DNA of 64,000 bases from Opitutia bacterium (GTDB lineage: Bacteria; Verrucomicrobiota; Verrucomicrobiia; Opitutales; UBA953), in assembly GCA_947470855.1 (NCBI GenBank), contig CANIUQ010000001.1, positions 55,929-119,928 on the forward strand. The letters are read 5' to 3'. The notes under the pieces were generated by a model. The model saw nothing but the letters and a program-made list of their open reading frames with translations, was not told the origin of the DNA and ran no database searches. Positions 20,742-29,255 of the stretch are shown here, piece by piece. A program made the position numbers and the translations under genes. How positions within the stretch are numbered: the stretch's first letter is position 1; every line of letters starts with the position of its first letter.

Positions 20742-21314
20742 TTATTCGCGATCATCGCGTTCAACTTGCCAGAACTCGAGTTCCACGGGCGCCGAGCGAC
20801 CGAAGATATCTACCGAGACTTGTAAGCGACCACGATCAGCGTCGATGGTATCGATATTACCTGAGGTATTAGCAAATGGACCATCTGTGATTTTCACACG
20901 CTCACCGATATGGAAGTTAACACGGGGAACGACTTTGTCCGCCGCATCAGCCATTTGTTGTTTGATGGTATTAATTTCTTCGGTCTTGAGAGGTACAGGG
21001 TTCATTCCACCAATCAGACCAATCACCCCATCGGTCTTCTTTAAGAAATTCCAAGGCACCTCGAGCAAGTTGCCTTCATCGTCAAACAAGCGAGCACGGA
21101 CAAAGAGATAAGAAGGATAAAGCTTCATTTCGCTTTCGCGCTTCTTCCCATTGCGGAAATCTTTCACCGTCTTAATCGGCATCAAAATCTCGGCGATGTA
21201 ATCACCCATTTCTTCTTCTTTGATGTTACGATCCAAAGTGCGCTTCACCTTGCTCTCGTTATTGGAGAGCGTTTGCAAGGTGTACCAACGGAAATCAGAG
21301 GAAGTGTTCGACAT
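20742..21314 (-). CDS. nusG: Transcription termination/antitermination factor NusG
   Basis: This 190-residue protein couples RNA polymerase to Rho and the ribosome. The NGN domain begins with WYTLQTLSNNESKVKRTL and includes PSYLFVRA; the C-terminal KOW domain contains FHIGERVKITDGPFANTSG. Both domains are complete. The gene is 5 bases after secE, the usual arrangement. Confidence 0.97.
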   Translation of the reverse strand: MSNTSSDFRWYTLQTLSNNESKVKRTLDRNIKEEEMGDYIAEILMPIKTVKDFRNGKKRESEMKLYPSYLFVRARLFDDEGNLLEVPWNFLKKTDGVIGLIGGMNPVPLKTEEINTIKQQMADAADKVVPRVNFHIGERVKITDGPFANTSGNIDTIDADRGRLQVSVDIFGRSAPVELEFWQVERDDRE

Positions 21315-21319
21315 GTGTC

Positions 21320-21526
21320 TTAGCGAACCAATTTGGTCGCGAATTGAACAAAGTTAGAGAGGGAAAAATCGCAGAGGAAAACAACGGCACCCAACAGTGC
21401 AACCGCCACAATGACCACAAAGGTGGAGTCCACCAACTCCTTCAGCGATGGCCATGTCGCCTTAACGAAAACCTCGTTGAGGGTTTCGTTCCAGAAGGCG
21501 CGGAGGCGTCCGAGAAGTTTGATCAT
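21320..21526 (-). CDS. secE: Preprotein translocase subunit SecE
   Basis: SecE stabilises SecY in the inner membrane. The ATG at 21526 gives 68 residues starting MIKLLGRLRAFWNE; the open frame extends further upstream only into the tRNA-Trp gene. An amphipathic segment (VFVKATWPSLKELVDST) precedes one membrane helix (FVVIVAVALLGAVVFLCDF), the minimal single-span form. It lies between tRNA-Trp and nusG. Confidence 0.94.
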   Translation of the reverse strand: MIKLLGRLRAFWNETLNEVFVKATWPSLKELVDSTFVVIVAVALLGAVVFLCDFSLSNFVQFATKLVR

Positions 21527-21549
21527 GGTATTGGAAATTTTTTGAGGGG

Positions 21550-21625
21550 TGGCAGGACGGGTGGGAGTCGAACCCACAACCAACGGTTTTGGAGACCGCT
21601 ACTCTGCCAATTGAGCTACCGTCCT
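21550..21625 (-). tRNA. tRNA-Trp (CCA anticodon)
   Basis: On the minus strand a full cloverleaf is seen: a 7-bp acceptor stem (AGGACGG with CCGTCCT), an anticodon loop CTCCAAA with anticodon CCA on a 5-bp stem, and a T arm GTGGG-TTCGACT-CCCAC. The discriminator is G and a 3' CCA is encoded. It lies between tuf and secE, a common bacterial position for tRNA-Trp. Confidence 0.97.
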
Positions 21626-21705
21626 ATGCTGAGTGTTAAAGTGACAAATGCCGGGCTCCTTTTTGGGGAACCACGGCACCGTTGTCGGGACGTCTGGATG
21701 GTTTA

Positions 21706-22893
21706 TTACTTGATGATGTCAAGAATCTGGCCAGCGCCGATGGTCTTACCGCCTTCGCGGAGAGCGAAACGTTGACCCTTCTCCATCGCGACTGGCTTTT
21801 GCAGTTCGATAGTGATGGTGACGTTATCGCCAGGCATTACCATTTCCACACCTTGAGGGAGGATAACGGTTCCAGTGACGTCACAAGTTCCGAAGAAGAA
21901 CTGTGGACGGTAGTTATTGGTGAAAGAAGTATGACGACCACCTTCATCTTGCTTCAGAACGTAGATTTGAGCTTTCGCTTGAGTGTGAGGCTTGATGCTG
22001 CCCACTTTGGCGAGAACTTGGCCACGCTCGATTTGAGATTTTTCAACGCCACGAAGGAGCAAGCCAACGTTGTCACCGGCTTGACCTTGGTCGAGTTCCT
22101 TACGGAACATTTCAACGCCAGTAACAGTAGTCTTGAGAGTGTCGCGCAGACCAACGATTTCGATTTCTTCGCCAACCTTGACAACGCCACGCTCGATACG
22201 GCCAGTGGCAACAGTTCCACGACCAGTGATGGAGAAGACGTCTTCAACTGACATCATGAAAGGCTTATCGACTTCGCGCTTAGGCTCAGGAATTTCGGAG
22301 TCGAGAGCGTCCAAGAGGTTTTGGATGGCTTGCTCGCCTTCAGGCTTTCCTTCGAGAGCTGCTGTTGCCGAACCGCGAACAATCTTAGCATTGTCGCCAT
22401 CGTATTGATATTTGTTAAGAAGGTCGCGAACTTCCATCTCAACGAGGTCGATCAAATCAGGCTCAGAGAGGTCAACCTTGTTGAGCCAAACGACAATCTT
22501 GGGTACGCCAACCTGACGTGCGAGAAGGATGTGCTCCTTGGTTTGAGGCATCACGCCGTCAGCAGCAGAAACAACGAGAATAGCACCGTCCATTTGGGCG
22601 GCACCAGTAATCATATTCTTAACGAAGTCAGCGTGACCAGGGCAGTCAACGTGAGCGTAGTGACGCTTGTTCGACTCGTACTCAACGTGCGAAGCAGCGA
22701 TGGTCACAGTCTTGGTAGCGTCGCGGACCGTACCACCTTTGGTGATTTCGGCATAAGACTTGGTCTCAGCAAGACCCTTACGAGCTTGCACAGCGACAAT
22801 TGCCGCAGTGGTCGTCGATTTACCATGGTCGATGTGACCGATGGTGCCGACGTTAACGTGAGGCTTGGTACGATTGAACTTCTCTTTGGCCAT
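21706..22893 (-). CDS. tuf: Elongation factor Tu
   Basis: The 395-residue GTPase delivers aminoacyl-tRNA to the ribosome. The P-loop is in GHIDHGKST, the switch II region in DCPGHADF, and the base-recognition motif in NKVD; domains II and III are complete. It is placed between tRNA-Thr and tRNA-Trp. The fusA operon in this window has no tuf copy of its own after fusA, so this may be the only tuf gene. Confidence 0.99.
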   Translation of the reverse strand: MAKEKFNRTKPHVNVGTIGHIDHGKSTTTAAIVAVQARKGLAETKSYAEITKGGTVRDATKTVTIAASHVEYESNKRHYAHVDCPGHADFVKNMITGAAQMDGAILVVSAADGVMPQTKEHILLARQVGVPKIVVWLNKVDLSEPDLIDLVEMEVRDLLNKYQYDGDNAKIVRGSATAALEGKPEGEQAIQNLLDALDSEIPEPKREVDKPFMMSVEDVFSITGRGTVATGRIERGVVKVGEEIEIVGLRDTLKTTVTGVEMFRKELDQGQAGDNVGLLLRGVEKSQIERGQVLAKVGSIKPHTQAKAQIYVLKQDEGGRHTSFTNNYRPQFFFGTCDVTGTVILPQGVEMVMPGDNVTITIELQKPVAMEKGQRFALREGGKTIGAGQILDIIK

Positions 22894-22939
22894 GGTGATT
22901 TTGTAGTGAGGAGGTTATTACTGTTGGTGTGGAAAGTGG

Positions 22940-23015
22940 TGGAGCCCCCGAACGGATTTGAACCGTCGACCTCGTCCTTACCAAGGACGCGCTCTGCCGA
23001 CTGAGCTACAGGGGC
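22940..23015 (-). tRNA. tRNA-Thr (GGT anticodon)
   Basis: On the minus strand the cloverleaf has a 7-bp acceptor stem (GCCCCTG with CGGGGGC, one wobble), a D arm in GCTCAGTCGGCAGAGC, an anticodon loop TTGGTAA with anticodon GGT, and a T arm ending GGTTCAAATCC. A 3' CCA is encoded. It is the first gene of the tuf-rpo run; no convincing -10 box was found in the 106 bases before it. Confidence 0.97.
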
Positions 23016-23121
23016 GAACCGTCCACGTATTTGGGACGTGAAGGGAAGGGTTTGAATGACCATCGCATTGGCCATCGTCAAGCGGTTTTTTGCAATGCTT
23101 TTACAGACCCAAATCGACCCC

Positions 23122-23889
23122 TCACGGGCCTAAGACCAATCGGTACGAACCTGGAGGCAATAAACGCACCCAGTTAACCTCTGCCGTCCATTCTCTTACA
23201 GCTAAATCTACCTCGGAATCGCCAGAACTTTTGATGATTCGAGCGGGAGCCTGCATTCCCATAGAATCAATACCGATTAACAGTTCAATAGGTGACCAAA
23301 GTGGCGCTTTATCCCATGATTTTGATGATTTTTTTTGTTTTTCATCTATAACAAGCGATATATTTCCCTTTAAAATTGGATTTTTTGCCCCACTAAGAGG
23401 ATAAACTTCGTATAAAAGACCCCTTGGTTTTAGGGCATTTTGAGATAAATCAGAGCTTCCAAAGGACATAAATGGCTTCGTTTCAGACAAAGATACGGCT
23501 AAATGGGCCTCGGGTGCAACAGGCTTGGGACTTTCCAATGACAAATCGACTGGCTTACCTGGGCTGAAACGAAGAATGGGGTTAAAACCAGCCAATGGGG
23601 CGTCTTCGGACTGGACGGGGCTAATGACGCTTTGAACAACACGCAACTTGGACTGTGGAATGTAAACAATAGAGGGATCCAACAAAGTTTGGCTTTCAAC
23701 CAGAGGGTCGCCCGACGGAAGCATCCGAACCAGAGGTGAAGTTTTCACCAAACTCGGTTGACCTCTTGATTGAGGTTTAAAAAGCAAAATACCAAAAAGG
23801 AATATAACCGCAGCCAAAATCAGTGCCGTGCGAGTCAAAGGAGGAACCTGCCCTCCTGTCAGATTACGAATGACAACCAGTAAACGCAT
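23122..23889 (-). CDS. TonB-like energy-transducer family protein
   Basis: This 255-residue protein has a short cytoplasmic N-terminus, one membrane anchor (LILAAVIFLFGILLF, about residues 23-38), a Pro/Ser-rich periplasmic region and a C-terminal domain of about 60 residues. That domain has the TonB/TolA-like pattern: IELLIGIDSMGMQAPARI, then SSGDSEVDLAVREW. The central linker lacks the Pro-Lys/Pro-Glu repeats of classical TonB. The start overlaps the htrA stop as TAATG, implying coupling. Whether it energises a TonB-dependent transporter cannot be told; no ExbB or ExbD gene is in the window. Confidence 0.65.
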   Translation of the reverse strand: MRLLVVIRNLTGGQVPPLTRTALILAAVIFLFGILLFKPQSRGQPSLVKTSPLVRMLPSGDPLVESQTLLDPSIVYIPQSKLRVVQSVISPVQSEDAPLAGFNPILRFSPGKPVDLSLESPKPVAPEAHLAVSLSETKPFMSFGSSDLSQNALKPRGLLYEVYPLSGAKNPILKGNISLVIDEKQKKSSKSWDKAPLWSPIELLIGIDSMGMQAPARIIKSSGDSEVDLAVREWTAEVNWVRLLPPGSYRLVLGP

Positions 23890-25001
23890 TAGGGAGAGTT
23901 CGGCCTCTCTATCACCGTGACTTTAGCTAAAGAAGGTGTGCGATTTCGCAAAAATGAAATCTGCACTACCTCGCCGGGACGACGCTTAGAAATAGCGATT
24001 CGCAAATCATTCCAAGAATCAAAAGGCTTACCATCAATCGCTGTGATGACATCGCCTTTTTTCAAACCACCTTGTTGTGCAGGAGAAGATTCCGCCACTT
24101 CAGTAATTAAAACCGAACCCAAGCGTAGTCTCATTTTTTCACATTCCTCTGCTGATAAATCTTCGCCAAATAATCCCACAAAACCTCGTGTGACCTTTCC
24201 AGTATTCGCCAAATCAGTTGCCACAACCGAAATCAAATTCGCTGGAATCGAAAACCCGATGCCAATATTGCCACCCTGCCCCGCGGTTCGAATCATGGTA
24301 TTCATGCCGATAATCCGGCCTTCGAAATCAATCAAGGGGCCACCCGAATTTCCCATATTAATGGGGGCATCGGTTTGAATAAAATCTTGGTAAAGCAGGC
24401 CGACACCTGTATCCGAACGACCCAAAGCAGAAACGATGCCTGAAGTAACCGTCATCCCTACACCCAAAGGGTTGCCAATCGCGAAAACGGCATCCCCTAC
24501 TCGTAATTTATCGCTATCAGCAAAACGAGCGTAGGGAAGATTGCGTTCAGGAATTTTTAGAATAGCGATGTCCGTGGAATCATCTGACCCCAAAACGGTA
24601 GCTTTAAATTCACGGCGATCTGAAAGCATCACATAAGCAGTCTTTGCCAAAGTATTATTAGGCATCATAACCACATGCCGATTAGTGATAACATAGCCAT
24701 CGGAATGAATAATAGTACCCGACCCAAGGCCGATAAACATTTGCACCTCTCCCGTCTGTGAATCGACTTTAATATCGGAGCGATCAAGGCGACCTCTTAA
24801 CCGACGAATGTATTCAGGCGGTATCGTAGCTGCCGTTCGGATACTCACCACTGAAGGCATAATCTTCGCTAACATATCAGCACTGCTAGCGCCATTCACG
24901 GATCGATTTAAAGCCCGTGCATCAGATTCAAAAGTTACTGCCGCACAAACCACAACAGGAAGAAGCGCTAAGGCGATGAGCAAACGACTCATACTCATCA
25001 T
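23889..25001 (-). CDS. HtrA/Deg-family serine protease with one PDZ domain
   Basis: The 370-residue protein has an N-terminal hydrophobic signal (LLIALALLPVVVCAA) and a trypsin-like domain with the catalytic triad His109 (TNRHVV), Asp144 (STDIAIL) and Ser219 (GNSGGPL). A single C-terminal PDZ domain (GGLKKGDVITAIDG) makes it DegS-like in layout. It probably degrades or refolds damaged envelope proteins. The ATG at 25001 was preferred over an upstream TTG. It is 32 bases after smc and overlaps the TonB-like gene by one base. Confidence 0.93.
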   Translation of the reverse strand: MMSMSRLLIALALLPVVVCAAVTFESDARALNRSVNGASSADMLAKIMPSVVSIRTAATIPPEYIRRLRGRLDRSDIKVDSQTGEVQMFIGLGSGTIIHSDGYVITNRHVVMMPNNTLAKTAYVMLSDRREFKATVLGSDDSTDIAILKIPERNLPYARFADSDKLRVGDAVFAIGNPLGVGMTVTSGIVSALGRSDTGVGLLYQDFIQTDAPINMGNSGGPLIDFEGRIIGMNTMIRTAGQGGNIGIGFSIPANLISVVATDLANTGKVTRGFVGLFGEDLSAEECEKMRLRLGSVLITEVAESSPAQQGGLKKGDVITAIDGKPFDSWNDLRIAISKRRPGEVVQISFLRNRTPSLAKVTVIERPNSP

Positions 25002-25033
25002 TGAAACCAAGTCGGCAGGTAAATCAAGCGACC

Positions 25034-28000
25034 TCAGCGTGCCATCGTGAAACCACCGCCCGGAGCGGAGGGCTCGGCCTCATCTCTATCCTTATTAAAT
25101 CGCATTGAGAATAAACGCGTCACACCGCGCTCCTGCATGGTTGCCCCAAAAATGGCATCCGCAGCTGAAACCGTTCGCTTGTTGTGTGTAATAACGAGGA
25201 ACTGAGAGAATTTAGTAAAGTCTCGGATGATTTCCGTAAAACGGGAGACGTTGATGTCATCCAAGGCTGCGTCTAACTCATCAAGTACACAAAGAGGTGA
25301 TGGCTTAACCATATAGATAGCGAACAATAAGGCCACGGCGGTCATTGTCTTTTGTCCGCCAGAAAGCAGAGAAATACCCCTTAACTTAGTACCAGGAGGG
25401 TTGGCGATGATATCGATGCCACTCTCCAGCGGATCTTCCGACTGCACAAGTTGAAGGTCCGCCGAACCGCCCACAAACAATCTCTCGAAAGTGTACTTAA
25501 AGTTTTTACGGACCTGCTCAAAAGTATCGGTGAAAAGTTTGAGAGAAGTTGAATTCAACTCTTCAATCGCTTTGGTTAACTCTTCTTTCGCTTTCCACAA
25601 GTCATCGCTCTGCTTGGTTAAAAAGTCATGTCGTTCGCGAAGAGATGAATATTCTTCGACGGCCACGAGGTTAACCGAACCCATACCAGCCATGCGATCG
25701 CGCAATTCGGCCATCTCTCGGACTAAAGGAGGCCAGTCCGTCGACTCCAATTTAGTCAAATCTTCGGCCGTTGGTTCACCGCGTACTTCAGAGGTGCGAC
25801 GTTTTGCAGGGGCAGATTCTTCTTCCGACTCCTCCAAATCATCAAACCCAGTCGCCCCTTCGGGATCCCCTTCTGCCAGCCAAAGTTGAAGACGCCAATC
25901 CACTGAGGAAACCTCCAGTTGATGATCAGATTGAACCTTCTCGCTGATAAATCCGCACTGTGAATTTTGCTCAGCGAGTGAGACTTCCAAAGTCTTTAAT
26001 CGATTTTCCGTTTCACGCAGACGTTCCCGATCCACCGATAACACTTTTTCTTCGGACTCTAAAATAGCATCTTTCTGACTCAACTCATCGCGCACAGCCG
26101 TCAGCGCCAATTGCGAAGACTCAATCTCAGCCGCTCGCTGTACAGAATTATTTCGAGCAACTTCGGCCTGTGTTTTTAAATCAGCAATTAAGTGCTCATT
26201 GTTTTCTGCCTCCACGCGTCGTGCAGCCAAACGAGTTTGGGCATCACCCCTGCGCGATTCCAAATCCGCCAACTCACGTCCAGCGAGTTCGAGCTTCTGG
26301 CGCTGTTCTGCTAGGGAAAGCCTAACCTCTCCCAAAGAATTGCGACGCACATCTGCCTCCTGTCGTTGATTCTCCACTTCTTGTTCGGCGGCTAGAATAG
26401 CCTGACGCAACGCCGCCACTTGGCTGTCTTTGGCCGAGAGAGTCTCTTGGGCACGGTCGCGTCGCTGCACGGCATCAGCCTTAGCTGCCTCTGTTTCAGT
26501 CAACTGACGTTGTTCTCGGAAGAGTCGTTCATCGACAGCCGTCAAAGTAGCTCGGGCAGATTGTTCATCCGCTTGAGCAACGGAGAGTTCCTGTGTGGCA
26601 AACTGTGAGGCTGTTCGAAGTTGCGTAACTTGAACCTCATTTTGGTCTATTGCGGACTGCAAAGCTAAGGCTTTTTCATTCAAAGTTGTGAGCTTGTCAT
26701 TTTCCGTCTCAAGTTGCGCACGCACCGTACGAATTTCGCTTTCTCTTGAGAACACACCCGAACCAGAGCCCGTAGAGACTTTCTTTGGACGGCCTGCAAA
26801 AACCAAACCTCGGCGATCCATCAGATCCCCCGAAGTGGTAGCAACGAGGAAAAAATCAAAAGAAGAATGACTCCGCCACCACTGAATAAAATCAGGCAAG
26901 CTCTCGCAGAGATAACAGCCATCAAAAAGATTAGAAAGTAAACGCTGATGGGCCGATGACTTTGCTTGGACGGCTTGTGCCGCAGGGCGAAGCCAATTGG
27001 GCGCACTCACGGGAGAAGGAGTAACCAAGGGGACTTCCACTTGGAACACGGCACGACCTAATTCGCGCTGTGTAATTTGTGCAACCACACCGGGAAGAAA
27101 CTCCGAACTCTCCAAAGCGACAGCTTCCGATGCGGCTCCCAAAATATTTTCCAGAGCTCCAGCGACGGAAACATCGGTCACCGTTACCAAATCAGCTAGT
27201 GCCAGCGCTTTGCCAGCAGGCACACCTTCCGCAAGCTCCCCGCGCAATACAGCTTTGGCCGCATCAGAAAAACCCTCAAGGCGAGACTGCATTTGCTCCA
27301 ACATGCCCAACTGTGCAGAAAGCTTAGCTACTAAACGATCTTGTTCGGAAATCGATAACTGCAAATTACGGAACTGTGTCAGCAACTCACGTCCAGCTTC
27401 CACGCTGGTTTGTTCTGCGGCTCGAGCCGACTGCAGGTCAGCATGACGTGCACTAACGACTCCAGCACAATCATTGGCTCTTTGCTCAACGGCAATACGC
27501 TCATCCCTCGCCTGTGACAATGAACTCGTGAGGTCGACTTGTCGTGCCTGATAACCACGCAAATCAACTTCGAGATTCGTGACATCGGCTCGAGCACGAG
27601 TCATTTCACCTTCAGCGACTAAAACATCTTGGCGAGCCTGCCGTAAACGCGCCTCGGCTTCAGCAAGTGAACGCGTCGACTCATCAACTTGAGCCGTTTT
27701 TTCTCGGAACGAAGCATCCGCCTGACTCACATCGCTGGCGACAGCGGTTTTGACATCGGAACTTCCTTGTAGACGGGCGGAGAATTCGGCAATGGCCTGC
27801 TCAGCCTCGGCCGCTTCGTGTCGAATATCCTTGAGGCGTTGAGTTAAATCGGTGGCGCGTAAATCGGCGGTTCGGGCTTCGGCCTCAGCATTTTCTCGGG
27901 CGGTGCGAATTTCAAAAAGAGCCTGCTGCGCTCGTTGCACTTGTTCGGCCAGTTCAATTCTGGCTGCACGTGTAGTGTTCAGGGCTGCTTCGCGATTTCT

Positions 28001-28786
28001 TAAATCTTCTGCCAAGCCATTAACTTCTTCCCGACAGAGAGTGGCGTCGGTCTCGAGCTTTTCTACCCGTGCTTTACGTTCAAAAAACTGCTTTGCTTGC
28101 CACGCTAAATCTAAATGCGTGAAGCGATGCTTCAAACGACGATACCGCAGAGCTTTTGAAGCTTGTCGACGCAAACTCGCAATTTGCCGTCCCACTTCTC
28201 CAATTACATCCGTTACTCGAGCCAAGTTAGCATCGACTCCTGATAACTTGTTGAGTGCTTCTTTACGCTGCGATTTATAGCGAGTGATTCCTGCAGCCTC
28301 TTCAAAAAGCGTCCGTCGCTCAGCAGGATTGGCCGAGAGAACTTGGTCGATTTGCCCCTGCACCATAAAGGAATAGGACATGCGCCCAACTCCCGTATCC
28401 ATGAACAATCGCTGTATATCTTTTAAACGAGCTGGTTTTCCGTTGATAAAATAATCGCTCGCACCTTCGCGATAAAGGCGACGCATCACAGAAACCTCGG
28501 CGAAAGCTGTTCCCAATTCTCTTTCGCAATCTGTAAAAACTAATTCGACTTCACACTGGGGCATCGGTTTACGCCGATCGGTCCCACTGAAAATGACGTC
28601 TTGCATGCTTTGACCACGCAAGGATTTGGCACTTTGCTCACCAAGCACCCAGCGAATCGCATCGACGATATTCGATTTACCGCAGCCGTTTGGGCCCACG
28701 ACAGCCGTAATTCCAGGCCCGAGCTCAATCCGAGTGCGGTCTGCAAAACTTTTAAATCCGTTGGCGACGATTTCCTTGAGGTACAT
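25034..28786 (-). CDS. smc: Chromosome segregation protein SMC
   Basis: The 1250-residue ATPase condenses and segregates the chromosome with ScpA and ScpB. The start at 28786 gives MYLKEIVANGFKSF followed by Walker A (GPNGCGKSN, about residue 32). Two long coiled coils flank a hinge near residues 510-600. The C-terminal head has the signature LLSGGQKTMTA and Walker B VLDELDAALDD. Around residues 960-1010 an acidic, proline-containing segment (DDLEESEEESAPAKRR) interrupts the second coiled coil just before the head, which is unusual. It is divergent from rpsU. Confidence 0.97.
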   Translation of the reverse strand: MYLKEIVANGFKSFADRTRIELGPGITAVVGPNGCGKSNIVDAIRWVLGEQSAKSLRGQSMQDVIFSGTDRRKPMPQCEVELVFTDCERELGTAFAEVSVMRRLYREGASDYFINGKPARLKDIQRLFMDTGVGRMSYSFMVQGQIDQVLSANPAERRTLFEEAAGITRYKSQRKEALNKLSGVDANLARVTDVIGEVGRQIASLRRQASKALRYRRLKHRFTHLDLAWQAKQFFERKARVEKLETDATLCREEVNGLAEDLRNREAALNTTRAARIELAEQVQRAQQALFEIRTARENAEAEARTADLRATDLTQRLKDIRHEAAEAEQAIAEFSARLQGSSDVKTAVASDVSQADASFREKTAQVDESTRSLAEAEARLRQARQDVLVAEGEMTRARADVTNLEVDLRGYQARQVDLTSSLSQARDERIAVEQRANDCAGVVSARHADLQSARAAEQTSVEAGRELLTQFRNLQLSISEQDRLVAKLSAQLGMLEQMQSRLEGFSDAAKAVLRGELAEGVPAGKALALADLVTVTDVSVAGALENILGAASEAVALESSEFLPGVVAQITQRELGRAVFQVEVPLVTPSPVSAPNWLRPAAQAVQAKSSAHQRLLSNLFDGCYLCESLPDFIQWWRSHSSFDFFLVATTSGDLMDRRGLVFAGRPKKVSTGSGSGVFSRESEIRTVRAQLETENDKLTTLNEKALALQSAIDQNEVQVTQLRTASQFATQELSVAQADEQSARATLTAVDERLFREQRQLTETEAAKADAVQRRDRAQETLSAKDSQVAALRQAILAAEQEVENQRQEADVRRNSLGEVRLSLAEQRQKLELAGRELADLESRRGDAQTRLAARRVEAENNEHLIADLKTQAEVARNNSVQRAAEIESSQLALTAVRDELSQKDAILESEEKVLSVDRERLRETENRLKTLEVSLAEQNSQCGFISEKVQSDHQLEVSSVDWRLQLWLAEGDPEGATGFDDLEESEEESAPAKRRTSEVRGEPTAEDLTKLESTDWPPLVREMAELRDRMAGMGSVNLVAVEEYSSLRERHDFLTKQSDDLWKAKEELTKAIEELNSTSLKLFTDTFEQVRKNFKYTFERLFVGGSADLQLVQSEDPLESGIDIIANPPGTKLRGISLLSGGQKTMTAVALLFAIYMVKPSPLCVLDELDAALDDINVSRFTEIIRDFTKFSQFLVITHNKRTVSAADAIFGATMQERGVTRLFSMRFNKDRDEAEPSAPGGGFTMAR

Positions 28787-28822
28787 CGAGGGGTGGTTAG
28801 GCAACGATTGCCCTAGGATAAC

Positions 28823-28838
28823 CTCGCCGCAAGGCGAG
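28823..28838. repeat. Short perfect hairpin in the smc-rpsU divergent spacer
   Basis: CTCGCC and GGCGAG form a perfect 6-bp stem over GCAA on the plus strand. It lies in the 150-base spacer between the smc and rpsU starts, 37 bases before smc. It could be an operator or a leader hairpin; nothing else in the spacer looks like a clear promoter. Confidence 0.35.
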
Positions 28839-28936
28839 ATATAGGCATTTAGGGGTGAGTTATTCACGATGAAAAGCCGGTTTCGTGGTTGACGACCCCT
28901 CCCTCCCTCTGTTGCCTCGACCCTCCAACTGCAACT

Positions 28937-29137
28937 ATGTCTGTAGAAATCAAGATTCGCAAAGGTGAGACCGTCGATAAAGCTCTCCGCCGTCTTAAAA
29001 AGAAGGTCGACCGTGAAGGCATCATTAAAGATGCACGTGCTAAGCGTGGCTACGAAAAGCCCTGCGAGCGTCGCCGTCGTAAAGAGAAAGTGAAGAACTT
29101 TAACAGTTATCTCCGCAAGAAGTGGGACAACGCCTAA
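28937..29137 (+). CDS. rpsU: 30S ribosomal protein S21
   Basis: The 66-residue basic protein starts MSVEIKIRKGETVDKALRRL and has the Arg/Lys-rich helix (KRGYEKPCERRRRKEK) of S21. The first in-frame codon with an ATG lies further upstream in low-complexity sequence, but the family start is at 28937. S21 contacts the anti-Shine-Dalgarno end of 16S rRNA; its presence is of interest because Shine-Dalgarno motifs are nearly absent here. A strong terminator follows. Confidence 0.97.
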   Translation: MSVEIKIRKGETVDKALRRLKKKVDREGIIKDARAKRGYEKPCERRRRKEKVKNFNSYLRKKWDNA

Positions 29138-29161
29138 TCCTAGGCTAATCCTCTTTTTCCC

Positions 29162-29193
29162 AAGACCCGCCTCTCTGGCGGGTCTTTTGTTTT
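29162..29193 (+). terminator. Rho-independent terminator of rpsU
   Basis: AAGACCCGCC pairs perfectly with GGCGGGTCTT across the loop TCTCT, followed by TTGTTTT. It lies 25 bases after the rpsU stop. Confidence 0.93.
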
Positions 29194-29197
29194 CAGC

Positions 29198-29232
29198 AAA
29201 AACAAAAAGGGCCGAACCCGAAGGTTCGACCC
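29198..29232 (-). terminator. Rho-independent terminator of glnN with UUCG loop
   Basis: On the minus strand GGGTCGAACC pairs with GGTTCGGCCC (one G-U pair) around a UUCG tetraloop, followed by TTTTTGTTTTT. It is placed 23 bases after the glnN stop and lies back to back with the rpsU terminator. Confidence 0.9.
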
Positions 29233-29255
29233 TATGAAAACGATGCGATCAAGAA

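Noticed and set aside
22321..23004. 227-codon plus-strand open frame across tuf and tRNA-Thr
   Set aside because: It reads through the complement of tuf and a tRNA gene, so it cannot be an independent gene.
23050..23090. TTGACG on the minus strand as a -35 box for tRNA-Thr/tuf
   Set aside because: At 16-18 bases spacing the candidate -10 hexamers match TATAAT poorly, so no promoter is claimed.
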